DNA of 64,000 nt from Lytechinus pictus (taxonomy: Eukaryota > Echinodermata > Echinoidea > Temnopleuroida > Toxopneustidae), in assembly GCF_037042905.1 (NCBI RefSeq), contig NC_087247.1, forward strand, positions 42,011,920 to 42,075,919, in the 5' to 3' direction. Position 1 is the first letter of the stretch. Every line of letters begins with the position of its first letter. This document shows, in pieces, positions 10,063 to 21,142 of this stretch. The position numbers and the translations under genes were made by a program. The notes under the pieces are model-generated. The model did not search any database. It worked only from the letters and a program-made list of their open reading frames with translations, and was not told the origin of the DNA.

Positions 10063-10750
10063 ATTTAACCCTAAAAAGGCGGTGGGGGGGCTCAAAAATG
10101 TTCGCGATAAATCCACAACGTGAAAGATGGTGCCGCGTCATTATATGCCTTTTTTTAAAGATTCATGAGTTTTCAGACAAAATTTGTGACACATGGGTAC
10201 CCGGTTCTGTAATTACGCAACGTTGTGTAAGTACATGTCAGAATTGCTATAAAATGTGATTTCATGAACAAATCCAATGCAAATTCTGTTTCTAGCCAAA
10301 ATTCATAATTGTATCATACCGGTAATTTTTATTTTTACTGATTAAAATCAATTACTTTCAAGTTGCTTATGATCAGAAAATTTTGTCAACAATATAAAAA
10401 AAAAGTAAAATAAAACAACAAAGAAATACTTCAGAAAAAAAAAATACAGATGAATGGAATTTGATATCATTTAACGTTTATGTGTCTGAAAAAAAAAAAA
10501 CACTTCAAGGGCTTTGTTTATAGATTTCCAGCCAAATTCTAATTTCATGCATGAATAAGTAAAATTTATTGATTACAAATAAATTTAAATAATTTTAGAA
10601 CGATCAAATATACAATTTTTTCATCTGTGACAGGCATGTTGCATTTTTTCACAATTGCGCAATTAACGGTCAAGATCTTGAGGGCCCCCACCCCCCTTCC
10701 GCCCATCTTTCCTGCCTCCAAGATACCCTGGCAGTCTTATTAGGGTTAGA
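10063..10750. mobile_element. Repeat copy A with TTAACCCT / AGGGTTA ends
   Basis: It starts TTAACCCTAAAAAGGCGGTGGGGG and ends near GAGGGCCCCCACCCCCC...TTAGGGTTAG. The interior (GGGTACCCGGTTCTGTAATTACGCAACG..., ATGTCAGAATTGCT..., GATTTCATGAACAAATCCAATGC) matches, base by base with mutations, the copy at 57218-58010. There is no coding capacity. The ends are only approximately inverted. Confidence 0.6.
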
Positions 10751-10790
10751 TTAGGTTTACATTAAAATATAAAATTCTTACAATGCATTT

Positions 10791-11038
10791 CAGTGGCGTA
10801 ATGAGCCAAATATTTTGAGAGGGCTAAATATGGCGGATGGAACAAAAGTTCTCCAAAGATGCAAGAGAGCGAAGGGAGTGAGCAAAATTGTTGAACTTTT
10901 AAATACAGAAATCAAATTTTTAGAAAGATTTTGACGTAATCAGAAAATAATAGACTATTTCACCCTTTCCCATTCCTTTTTTTTTCTTGGTCATGAAACA
11001 TTGGGGGGGGGGCATTGCCCCCTCATCTATACACCAGT
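10791..11038. mobile_element. Short GGGGGCAC-type element
   Basis: The start CAGTGGCGTAATGAGC and the end GGGGGGCATTGCCCCCTCATC...ACACCAGTG are imperfectly inverted. It contains a decayed family word GCAAGAGAGCGAAGGGAGTGAGC. This is a short relative of the 2766-4733 element. Confidence 0.6.
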
Positions 11039-11391
11039 GATGGATTTAATACTTTTTGCATGTACGATGAGAACGCTCGCTCTCTGTCCCTCACCCATCC
11101 TCACTACGTGTACATGTGTGTGCAAGATAAATTATGAGGAACAATTGCATAGCATATGAAGTGATGTTTCTCAACCAGAGATTCCTTATATATTATCTAT
11201 TGTTGCATGTTTGGATTTTTGTTCATCATATTAACCCATCTTGATCCCTTTACCCCCCCCCCCCATGGTAAAAACTTAGTAGTCAAATGACGTTTCCTCT
11301 TATTTTCTTTTGATATACATGCAATGTATACATGTGAGAAAAAAAAGTGCCAAACATTTTTTGAAAATTTCAATTTAATTTATTCCTTCAG

Positions 11392-11508
11392 GTGAGGCTT
11401 TGTCCACATTTCCAGAAAGACACAAGATAGTATCAGAAAGCCATGCCAAAATCAACGACTGGAGGGTTTGGAGAGCCATACAAAGAGCCTAGAAATGTGA
11501 TTTCACCT
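11392..11508 (+). other. Exon-like segment with strong splice signals
   Basis: A pyrimidine-rich acceptor (TTTATTCCTTCAG) precedes it and a strong donor (CACCT|GTAAGT) follows. One frame is open for 32 codons (EALSTFPERHKIVSESHAK..., NDWRVWRAIQRA) but stops nine codons' length before the donor. The other two frames stop early. This could be a non-coding or pseudogene exon of the 9612-12700 locus. Confidence 0.3.
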
Positions 11509-12228
11509 GTAAGTTAAACACTCTTGATTATAATTCTGATTCACTTTGGCATAGGAAGTATGTCACATGATAACAATTTGAATGATTTTTGTCTTCTTGA
11601 TTTGCTCTTCGTCAAAAATCCAGTCCATATTTTAGAATTAAACTCTAAGTTCAAGGTGTTAAATTGATATATGATATTTCTTTTACAGCTTCAAAAACAA
11701 CAAACGAATATCAATCATTGGTAGATAATGTGACTTGCTTTCTCTTGCCAAAGTGGTACATGAATATTCTGCATTTCTATAATTATTGACCCCCACCACT
11801 ACCACCTAAGATGCAACATGTCAAATTACTGCAAAGACATAGATGCTAGTTATTCACTTCATCATATTTTTAATTATTAATTTGTCAGTAAAGGAGTAAT
11901 AGGACTCAGGTAGATTACCCGAAGAAGCTCACATAATTTTTTTTTACTGGTAGACCCTTTACATTCATTTGATGAATTGAGTTGATGCAAAATCAACTGA
12001 ATGTAATGAGTACAAAATCCTGTTAATAAACCTTACTAGGTGAGGCTATTCTGGTAGATCATCCCGGGGGGCGCCTGAGGATCTTGTCCATTTGGAGAAA
12101 TCTTGCAAAGTATCGAAAGGTGCCTCCACCCCCCCCCCCCCAGTCTATTAAGGGTTAACAATGAAAATGAAATTAGGAATAACTTTGGTATCTTGCTTAT
12201 ATGCATTATAAATTAATTTCTATTTCAG

Positions 12229-12411
12229 GTACTTCAATCACATGAACAGCAGCAGGAGCAAAAACAGCAGCAACCACACAGGAGATGTAACGACAGTATT
12301 GACCAACAGCAACAACAACAGCAGCATAAACAATTTCTGCAGGAGGTGCAAAAACCACACCGGCAACCTCAACAACATCAAGATGTCCAACAACCACTCC
12401 GGGAACATTAA
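12229..12411 (+). CDS. Doubtful last exon encoding a Gln-rich peptide
   Basis: The acceptor TCTATTTCAG at 12228 opens a phase-0 frame VLQSHEQQQEQKQQQPHRR, followed by a run of six to seven Gln, ending at TAA 12409-12411. The same frame continues beyond the stop as another Gln-rich stretch (QQLQLQQLQLQQEFQQ) to a TGA near 12508, as if a Gln codon had been lost to a stop. Two AATAAA signals follow (12660-12665 and 12696-12701), consistent with a 3' end. The whole locus may be a decayed gene. CAG/CAA slippage could also produce this pattern without any gene. Confidence 0.3.
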   Translation, partial: VLQSHEQQQEQKQQQPHRRCNDSIDQQQQQQQHKQFLQEVQKPHRQPQQHQDVQQPLREH

Positions 12412-12839
12412 CAGCAACTACAACTTCAGCAACTACAACTTCAGCAAGAGTTTCAACAAACACATCAGCAAAAACCAACAGCAGCAGCAACAACAGCACT
12501 TATGAAATGAATCTAATTGAAACTCAAAAGCCAATGAGGAAACATCTTTTACAAAATGAGACATCATTTGTTCATTCTTTTACAGGATAAAGGAAAGCTT
12601 TTTTGAAAGTGTAAATTTGCAGGAACACAATGTATGTTCCCTCTGTATCTATTTATTGAAATAAATTTGACTTTAAAAAGAATGAATGATGATTCAATAA
12701 ATATCTACTTTTTATTTGTCAATGAGTAAAAATACATGTATTTTCTATTTAGAATGACAAAAAGCAATTTATCAAATCAAAATCATCAAAAAATTGACCA
12801 ATATGGCTCTTAGGCCCTCAAAATTGTTGGTATTTTGAT

Positions 12840-13096
12840 GAAAAAGCTGTTTCTGTGGCAATATTTGACGCAGCTCAAGTAGCTGCGTCAAATTTGCCGC
12901 AGAAATTGTCATTTGCCGCAGCTCCTTGAGCTGCGTCAAATATTGCCGCTGAAATTGTCATTTGCCGCAGAAAGTATCTGCGGCAAAGTTTTATGAAACG
13001 GAAACTTGACGCTGTTTTAAGATTTGCCGCAGAAACACAGATTTGCCGCAGAAAATGGGAGTTGCCGCTGCGGCAAATGTTTTATGAAACGGGCCC
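12840..13096. repeat. Cluster of TTTGCCGCAG / GCGTCAAAT words
   Basis: TTTGCCGCAG or its inverse appears about eight times in 250 bp, mixed with GCAGCT..AGCTGCGTCAAAT in both orientations. The cluster ends in GTTTTATGAAACGGGCCCC (the inverse of the 6534 end signature). It looks like the terminal part of a repeat whose ends are made of short inverted words. Confidence 0.75.
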
Positions 13097-13463
13097 CAGG
13101 GCCGTAATCAGAAACATTTTGTAAATTTGCCAACAGCGCCAACGTGCGCGCTTGTGCGCACAGGTGGGGGGGGGGGGAGCCTGATGGGAATGTGCCCCCC
13201 TCAGATGCTAAAAGACTTTGAATTTTTAGAATTTAATTCGTGGCATTTGGTGAATACTTTAAGGTGAATTCTACAAAGATTTAAAGATATTTGCATTGTA
13301 AAAAAAATACTCATTTTGGATCAAAATAGAAACTACTGTGCCTGAATTTCTAACTTGCAGGTAGTCGTCAGAAAATATGGCTCCACAAACTTTACATTTA
13401 AATTTGATCCGCTTCCGTTTCTGAGGTGGCTCAGGTAGATCCATTGTTGACAATGGTCAAACC

Positions 13464-14311
13464 TGCAGAGGCGGTGAAATGTATTTTCGGGGGGGTGGGG
13501 GAGGAGGGGAGGCAAAGCCAAAAAGGGCACTTTTTGTGTTTTGTAGCAATTAAGTTGAGCAAAGCCTTTTTAAAAGTGATTTTTGATTGATAAAATATAC
13601 AGTCAGGTATTATTTTATGAAAAAAATTTCAAATTTGAAGTTGTGAAACTCGCTTTTTGGTTAAAATTATGGCGCTAATTACTGTTAAACGGGCATCCTC
13701 GCGAGATGATGCGAGCGCGAATCGCAAGCTCAAACTTTTGGACATTTCATTTAATAGGAATTTATTAAGACATGAAAGTTAAACATTCAAGCAGTTTGCA
13801 TGAAAACGATGTACTAAAGAATCGACGCGAGCGCTTTGAGGCTGATTAATAGGATACATATCTCACTCACCCATCGAATAGTGCAAGCGCGAAGCGCAAG
13901 CTAAAAATTTGTGATATTCCAACCTGAAAAATTGACATTCTAAGTACTTTTTGTAACAAGAACAAAATGAGTACATTAGTTATTAAACAGTAATTGATGC
14001 GAGCGCAAAACGTGGGCAAAATATTTGAAATATTCTAACCTGAAAACTGGACATTCTAAGCATTTTTGTAATTAAGGACAGAATGAGTACCTTACTAAAC
14101 AATAATTGATGTGAGTGCGAAGCGAGAACCAAAAATGTTGTGATTTTCTAACCTTAAATAATATGTTTTACCTCAATAAGGGTCTTTTATTTTGAAAAAG
14201 GGCACATTTCATTTTGAAAAGAAAGAATTTTTTCCTACGAGGATTTTTTTTTTTTTTTTTTGGGGGGGGGGGGCAAGTGCCTCCTGCCTTCCACGGTTCC
14301 GCCGTCCCTGC
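13464..14311. mobile_element. ~850-bp GGGGGCAC-type element with GCGAGCGCGAAGCGC words
   Basis: The left border GCAGAGGCGGTGAAAT...CGGGGGGGTGGGGG and the right border GGGGGGCAAGTGCC...GGTTCCGCCGTCCCTGC are roughly inverted. Four family words are present, at about 13709 (GCGAGCGCGAATCGCAAGC), 13885, 13999 and 14110, spaced about 110-180 bp with CATTCTAAGCA-type filler. It is a shorter member of the 2766-4733 family. Confidence 0.65.
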
Positions 14312-16312
14312 AAAACTGTTTCAACTTTCAAGATCACAATCAATCCATATTAACAGTAACTATAAACATGTATCAGGGCAGATAATTAGCAGCATGTCCC
14401 TTAATCCCTTAATATGGACAAACACAGTATTGCCACAGTGTGTGACTTTGTGTAAATTGTGTGTTAATCATGTGGTTAACTGGTCACAGTGTTGTCACAG
14501 TGTAGGACTTCAGATCACATAGTTAATCGGATAATTACCCACATAGTTGGCATTCCGAACACAGAGGGGTACGCATATACTACAATTTCCCACTCATTTT
14601 GTACAGTTATTCAAAATGAACTAAATGTTCAAATATAATTTGCATTTGGGAAAACAATTATACATGACAATAACCAAAAAGTGATTTTCGAAATAGTTTA
14701 AAGTTTTTAAATAAAAATAGGATATAATAGAAGTTATCAAAGTAGTAACAAATAGATCACATTTTTAGGAAAAAATCATTTGCTAAATACGTATGCGTTC
14801 CCAAAGTTGGTTTATTTGAGTTGTCTGTCTTCGGTATCCCTGACTGTGTGTTCAAAGAAATTGATGATTTTTCTATTTTTTATGACGAGGGAAGGACAAA
14901 ATAAAGAAGAAACACTTATTATCTTGATTACAGTCAGGGGGGTAATGCTTAATTTCGAAGTTTTTGTTATGATACAATTGGTAATGTGGAAGAAAAGACT
15001 AATAATTGATGTTTAGGAAGTGAAGTGGAAAAGCAACATTTTGTTGGTGTTTTTACTGCAATCTTTCGCCTGGTATTATCAATATAAAATTACAAAAAAA
15101 AAATTAACAAGAAATGCTAAACTGTATGTATTTGGTCTGATATGAATATAAAAGGATACAAATAATAAGAGAAATATTTTTTTCCTACAATATGTTTAGT
15201 GAGAAGAAAGAAAGCCATTTTTATGAAGTGTTCCTCAAAACAATTTTGAATTATTACACCACATTGAATATGAAAAGGGAGCACTTACGTCGGATACCCT
15301 TTTTTCAGATGTATGGGACTGGACGAGGAATGATCACTTATTGATGAGATAGTTGCACGCACTAGAATGGAAGGAAGAATTAAAAATACATACTTCAATA
15401 GATGGCTTAAGATGCTGAGAAAACGACTGCATGATCAACCAGTTAGATTACACAATTTAGCATTATCATCCAACTTGTCAGATAAAAAAAGTTTCATCGT
15501 TGTAGATTTAGTACTTTGTATAACAAATTGAGAGAAATTCAATTGAATGTTTTATAAAATCATCTTTGCGAATAATCACTTATACTGTTCTGTTTGATAG
15601 CGAGTGATGAATGTTCATTTTGTATTATGAAGACATCCCTATAAGCATTTCTTTTTGGAATATGAATGAAAGTGTATGAGTTTTAAAAATATTTCATTTA
15701 TCGAGGGAGAGGAAGAAGTAAACCACCAACTCCTGAAGAATTACGAGAAAGGTTACTTTCAAGCAACGAATAAGAAAGAGACATTGCAATAGAACGAAAA
15801 ACATCAACGCGACACTATTTGGAACATTTTAAAGCATATTTGACTTTAAGCATAATAATGAGAAGGATGGGGAAGGGAGGGGGCTCCTGGTTTGCCCACT
15901 TCATGTTCATCATGCCCTCCCTTTGTTTGTTTGTTTATGTTTGCTTTTTTTTTTTACTTTTAAAGTTTAATTTGTTTTAGTTCGTTTGGTTGTTTTTCCT
16001 TCTTTTATATCGTCTTTTTTTTGGAAGTGTATGGGTGGTTATTTTTTTCTTGCTTTCTGTAATTTGATAATTAAACAAATTAAAATATTATTCAAATACC
16101 CTGTCGTGAATGTCGAGGGAGGGGTCATATCCTGGAATCTTGTGGAAGTGCAGAATAGATTTTACAAAAAAATTGTATGATTCAAGTATATGCTGACCAA
16201 TGAGTTTCTGATGACATTGTTCAAATCAGTACCGTTAATTAAACACTTGCGCATGTTAGGACAACAATACTTCTTTACAGTTTTATCAGTTTTTATATAG
16301 ATCTAAATCACA
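14312..16312. other. No gene seen over 2 kb
   Basis: This is AT-rich DNA with short open frames that show no recognisable protein. A CACAGTGT word repeats at 14425-14505 (bases CACAGTATTGCCACAGTG and GTCACAGTGTTGTCACAGTG). The stretch 15690-15880 (GAGGAAGAAGTAAACCACC..., ATAGAACGAAAAACATCAACG) resembles decayed coding sequence of a mobile-element kind, but I could not name it. Confidence 0.5.
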
Positions 16313-17209
16313 TTAAAGATCAAGTCCACCTCAGAAATAAAATGTTGATTGAATCAATAGAGAAAAGGCAGACAAGCACAATGCTGAAAAAATATCAAAA
16401 TCGGGTATTAAATAATAAATTATGACATTTTAAAGTTTCGCTTATTTTTCACAAAGTGGTGCACAATATATGCACAATTTAGTCACATGCTTTTTTGTAT
16501 TAAGAAGTTTTTATTTGTCAACAATTTCAAATCATAAACAAAATGAAATATAGACATCAAATGAAATAGCATCTCTTTACAAAGTAATATATAGATACAT
16601 TAAGAACTCGTATATTTAACACTTTACATTTTCTTTTTTTTCGTGAGTGCTACAATAGAATCTTATAAACTCAATGTACTCAAATCTTTTTTTCTCGTGT
16701 CAAATATTCACAACATTAAAAAGCGAACCCAAATACATAAAACTAAAACATTTATAAAACCTAGTCGAATTGAAGCCATTAACAATATGTTCATGCAAAT
16801 GAGAGAATCGATGATGTCCCTCACTCATTATTTCTTTTGTTTTTTTATCGTTCGAATTATACAATGTTTCATTTTTTACAGATTTGACAGTAAGGACCAA
16901 CTAGACTGAACCATAAAATGTTAAATGGTAATTCCACATGTTCAGGGAGGAATAAAACTTTGTTTCAAAAGACAAGGAGGAGAAAATGAGAATTTCATAT
17001 AATAAAATACAAAAGAAATTGTAATGAGTGCTGTCATCCGTTCCCTCATTTGCATACCGACCGGAATGTGCATAACTTTATGAAATTAAGCGAAACTTTA
17101 AAATGTTTTACATCCGATTTTGCTGAAATTTTCAGTGTTATGCTTGTTGGATTTTTCTCATTTTATCTAAATCAGCTTTTTTCTTGGGGTAAACTTGTCC
17201 TTTGATTAA
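16313..17209. mobile_element. TTAA-flanked inverted-repeat element, family 'TTAAAGR-CAAGT'
   Basis: The left end TTAAAGATCAAGTCCACCTC and the right end GGGTAAACTTGTCCTTTGATTAA are inverted. Arms of about 150 bp pair further in (ACAAGCACAATGCTGAAAAA with TTTTCAGTGTTATGCTTGTT; TTTCGCTTATTTTTCAC). The centre differs from its relative at 52392-52964 and is larger. TTAA at both ends suggests a TTAA target (piggyBac-like), but no transposase is present. Confidence 0.75.
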
Positions 17210-17633
17210 CACCACAGTCTAATGAATATCTAAAATACGAATCTTGCTCAAAATGTTGAATGTTGCATCATCTCCAAATATAATCTTAAAGATTATTAAA
17301 AATCTTTCATTTCTGCGATCGTTTCCTTTTCATTTGCCTCATTGTGCTATTTTTACGTTTTTGGAGGTTCATAGTGTGGCCTGTGATCGACTATAATCGT
17401 TAAGGCATATTCATGATCCTATTTTTTCCATTCTCATCTCACTTCTAACCATTGAGCAAATGAGATTTAAATGAACAAATTAATCTCAACTGTTTAATCC
17501 TTATTTGCTCCTTTTGATATCTCTTTTTTTCCTTTCCTTTTCTTCTCGAGTTTTCGTTTTGATCATGTTGATAATTTGCCCTCTTGACGAGTTGAATTCC
17601 TAGTTATCATTTTCATTATCATTAGGATACTAT

Positions 17634-17760
17634 TATTAGTATTTTTTGCATTATCATTATCATTATTTTTATTATTATTATTATTACTATTATTATTATT
17701 GTCATTATTATTATTTATCATTGTTATCAATATTATTATCATTATTTTTCTTATTGTAAA
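17634..17760. repeat. ATT trinucleotide microsatellite
   Basis: ATTATTATT runs with interspersed ATC units from about 17634 to 17760, then ATC/ATT units to about 17840. This is plain simple-sequence DNA. Confidence 0.9.
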
Positions 17761-17877
17761 GTTGGTGGTGCTGGTGCTGTTGATGTTCTTCTTCTTAACT
17801 TATTATCATCATCAGCATCATTAATATCATTTTTATAATTATATTCCCCCTCCTTTCTCTTTCTTTCCCTCTCTGTC

Positions 17878-18085
17878 CTGTAGTTCTCGTCATGAGCAAT
17901 TAGGTGTTTTTCCATAAACATGATGAAGGAAATGAATCGGAAGACAAGATCATTATCCTTTAAAAATATATCCATAAATTCTCTCTTTCCTATAGTTCTC
18001 GTCGTGAGCAATTAGGTGTTTTCCATGAACATGATGAAGGAAATGAATAGAAGATCATTATCCTTTATAAAATATATCCATAATG
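17878..18085. repeat. Two-copy tandem duplication, ~112-bp unit
   Basis: CTGTAGTTCTCGTCATGAGC...ATATATCCATAA (from 17878) is repeated from about 17990 as CTATAGTTCTCGTCGTGAGC...ATATATCCATAA, with a few substitutions and small deletions. Confidence 0.85.
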
Positions 18086-18196
18086 ATTCTCATTATTTTG
18101 AAATGCAAATAGTTGTTTTGACGGCCGTATGTGTCGTGTAATGATTAGTATAATGAGAGATGGTCAGAACAGTTTGTTTCATATGTGTTTTTTATA

Positions 18197-19137
18197 CAGT
18201 GCATCCCACAAAAAATCTATAACAATCGATGATTTATCATAACTTGATCACAAATATAAATATCAGTGTAACTGTAAAGCTAATTGTCTCCCCTCTATCT
18301 GGTATACTTACATGTAGATGATCCTTCATTCACACCTGAGTGATTAAAAACTATTTGAATCAGATAAGAATAGGTTTTGATTCCACAGAATCCATCCGAG
18401 TCAGGCCACATTCTGGCAGAATCGGTCCGAATTTAATCGGGAGAATTCGGTTTTGATGTAACACTGACTTTACCCAGGCTTTAAGAGATCAGAGTTCAGA
18501 ATAGTGGTAGGACTACTGAAATCGAAATTCAGTCTAGTTCGAGCCTCCCTGTAGCAAATTCAAATCCAAATCGTAATGACGTCATGATCATCGGCTGCGA
18601 CTTAAAGCCGATTTGGGCTTTAATCCGATCACAGGGCTTGCTGCAAAGCAAAATTATGATTTTATTATTCCTAATTATTATGCCGAACTTAGAATGGAAT
18701 AATCTTACTTCTTGGAACTTTCACATTTAATGCAAAATGCGATTTATTAAAAAAAAATCGCGTCGCATCGTATCGAAGTGTGCGCTGGGCTTGGGATTGC
18801 TGTGTGTGTTATTATACAGGCCTTTTAGCGAAAACTGTGTTTTTTATGGCTTGTCAAATTTGTTTAAAAACCAGCAACCCCTCTTCAAAAATCGTTTCCA
18901 GGCCCTACGTGTAAAACGTCTTTATTTGGGGGATTACTGAAATTCAAGCACTATATTATTGATTACAAAATCAACTTTTTGTATGTCGACTTGACGAGAT
19001 AACGTATTAAAGTTGTCGACGCGTTGACAAACCAATGACACTTTATTGCTTCAGTGCATGGATATGTTATTTGCCTATTTTAAGTTATGAGAAATCATCG
19101 ATGATTATCGATTCCGTTTTTTTTCTGGGACGCACTG
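18197..19137. mobile_element. ~940-bp element with mariner-like CAGTGCRTCCCA ends
   Basis: The left end CAGTGCATCCCACAAAAAA and the right end TTTTTTTTCTGGGACGCACTG are inverted. Subterminal ATCGATGATTTATCATAACTTG is mirrored by AAGTTATGAGAAATCATCGATGATTATCGAT. CAGTGCxTCCC termini are common in Tc1/mariner-type elements. The internal 67-codon frame at 18737-18940 (basic start, then a hydrophobic stretch KCALGLGLLCVLLY) has no transposase features. I treat it as incidental. Confidence 0.75.
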
Positions 19138-19343
19138 TTAAAAAAAAAAGAAAACCAAAGAAACAAACTGCCAGGCAAAATAAGAATCAGATGTTCCTTT
19201 GTAGTAAATGAACTTCAGGTGTAATATAAGTTTTGATCTTGCCTCATTAGTAGAGGGAATTATGTCTCCCAACCTCGTGACTAAATTGGGGAACTAAAGT
19301 TGTATAGGCACAAAGTGAAGAACGAAAGAAAACAGGATAGTAA

Positions 19344-19918
19344 TTAAAGGGATGGTCCGGGCTAAAAATATTAATATCTTAATACATAGAGTAGAATGCC
19401 GAAAATTTCATCAAAATCGGATTACAAATAATAAAGTTATTGAAGTTTGAAGTTTGGCAATATTTTGTGAAAACAGTCGTCATGAATATTCATTAGGTGG
19501 GCTGATGATGTCACATCCCATTTTCCGTTTCCTTATGTTATTACATAAAATCATAATTGTTTTCATTATTTCATACTTGTGTGAATAATATGTCTCCCTT
19601 ATAATGAAATAAGTTGCAGCAATAAATATCTAATGCACTAAATCACTTGTCAATCCAATTTTTCTAGTTCTTGGAGGAAAAATGTGAATAAACCTAATTT
19701 CATATAATAAAATACAAAAGAACAAGTGGAGATGTGACATCATCAGCCCACCTAATGAATATTCATGACGACTGTTTTCACAAAATATTGCTAAACTTTA
19801 AAATTCAATAATTTTTTTATTTGTTATCCGATTTTGATGAAATTTTTGGCATTTTGCTCAGTGAATTCTACTCTATTTATTAAGCTATACATACTTTCAG
19901 CCCGGACCATCCCTTTAA
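19344..19918. mobile_element. 575-bp TTAA-flanked inverted-repeat element, 'GGGATGGTCCGGGCT' family
   Basis: TTAAAGGGATGGTCCGGGCT at the left is mirrored by AGCCCGGACCATCCCTTTAA at the right, the latter with one extra internal base or so. Arms of about 200 bp pair, including CAGTCGTCATGAATATTCAT and GTGGGCTGATGATGTCACAT and their inverses. No gene is present. TTAA is present at both ends. Confidence 0.9.
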
Positions 19919-19974
19919 GCAAGAAATGTAAAATGATGCTAGCTTAGGCCCTACCAATTTTTTTTTCCAGCAGA

Positions 19975-20075
19975 ATATTTTTTTCAGGGGGGCAGGGGGC
20001 GCCTGGGGGCACACCAAATCTCTGGAGGGGGGCACGTCCCCCCCCCCCCCCCCTATGCAAACCACGCCCATGACA
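19975..20075. repeat. Solo fragment of GGGGGCAC-type repeat end
   Basis: TTTTTTTCAGGGGGGCAGGGGGCGCCTGGGGGCACACCAAATCTC closely matches the right border of the 2766-4733 element (TTTTTTTCAGGGGGCACCTG..., ACACCAAATCTC). It ends in a C17 run and CTATGCAAACCACGCCC. This is a truncated copy. Confidence 0.7.
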
Positions 20076-20270
20076 CCGCTGTTTTATTTGTTGAGGAATT
20101 TAGCATGACGTCATCATGACTCACTCACTTCTCATATACCATGTATACCAGAAACACGGAACGATACCTGCAGGAATTAAATACATGCGTGCAAGTCAGG
20201 TGCTAAAACATGCTAAACTGCTTAGTGTTAATACGAAACTAGCTCCCTGCAAACATGCTATAGCTGGGCC

Positions 20271-20381
20271 GGAGCGTTTCATGAAAGGACTAATAAAATA
20301 ATATTGTCGGACATAAATTGTCATCTGACAGTTACCATAGTAATTCTAACTTGTCGGACAAAAATGTTGATGAAACGCTCC
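20271..20381. mobile_element. 111-bp MITE, GGAGCGTTTCATGAA family, copy 1
   Basis: The ends GGAGCGTTTCATGAAAG and TTGATGAAACGCTCC are inverted. The interior holds TTGTCGGACA twice and CTGACAGTTACCATAGTAA. Copies 2 and 3 lie at 51942-52100 and 56783-56883. Confidence 0.85.
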
Positions 20382-20395
20382 TCTTCGAAGATCGC

Positions 20396-21142
20396 TTAAA
20401 GGGGAATGAAACCTTTGGAACAAGAAGTTATGTCGAAACAGAAAAATCAAAGAATAAGAACAAAGAAAATTTGAGAAAAATCGGACAAATAATGAGAAAG
20501 TTATGAGCATTTTAATATTGCAATCAAAATGCTATGGAGATCCTCCCATTACCAATGTGACAAGAATGTGTGATGTCACATGTGAACACCTTTCTCCTTG
20601 ATGGACTATAAAATACCCCCAAAATGTCTCTTTTTGCTTTTTCATACGGTGATACAAACTCTTTATCCATGATGTATTCTTTAAAAATCTGTATTACATG
20701 CCCTCCTAAAGAAAGAACACATCAGGGGCCGCGGAACTGGGGGGGGGGGCTTCAGCCCCCCCCCCCCGCACTATTTCCAAAACCGTGTACAAAAACGTAA
20801 AAAGGACCATTATGATTGTGATTTTTAGCATGGTCAGCCCCCCCCCCCCCACTTTGGCGGTTCCGCGGCCCCTGCACATGATCTACTGATAGATGTGATA
20901 AAAGAGGCAGTTTAAGTAAAATATATACTAAAGTAATGGGGAGAGTTGTTCACAAGTGACATCGCACATCTTTGTCGCATTGCCAATGTGAGGATCTCCA
21001 TAGCATTAGTGATCGTAATATTCAAATGCTCATAACTTTCTCATTATTTGTCCGATTTTTCTCAAACTTTCGTTGATCTGTTTCTTTGATTTTTCTGTTT
21101 TCACACAAGCTATATTGTTCCAAAGGTTTCATTCTCCTTTAA
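20396..21142. mobile_element. TTAA-flanked inverted-repeat element, 'GGAGAATGAAACC' family, interrupted
   Basis: TTAAAGGGGAATGAAACCTT on the left mirrors AAGGTTTCATTCTCCTTTAA on the right. The arms pair over roughly 230-300 bp (AATGAGAAAGTTATGAGCAT; GAGATCCTCCCATTACCAATG; GTGATGTCACATGTG). It is the same family as the long palindrome at 38327-39118. Its centre is interrupted by the 20723-20874 element. Confidence 0.88.
20723..20874. mobile_element. 152-bp nested MITE with CAGGGGCCGCGGAAC ends and CACAT target duplication
   Basis: The ends CAGGGGCCGCGGAAC and GTTCCGCGGCCCCTG are perfect inverses, followed inward by G/C homopolymers. CACAT occurs immediately on both sides (20718-20722 and 20875-20879), consistent with a 5-bp target duplication. 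It sits inside the 20396-21142 element, so it inserted later. Confidence 0.85.
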
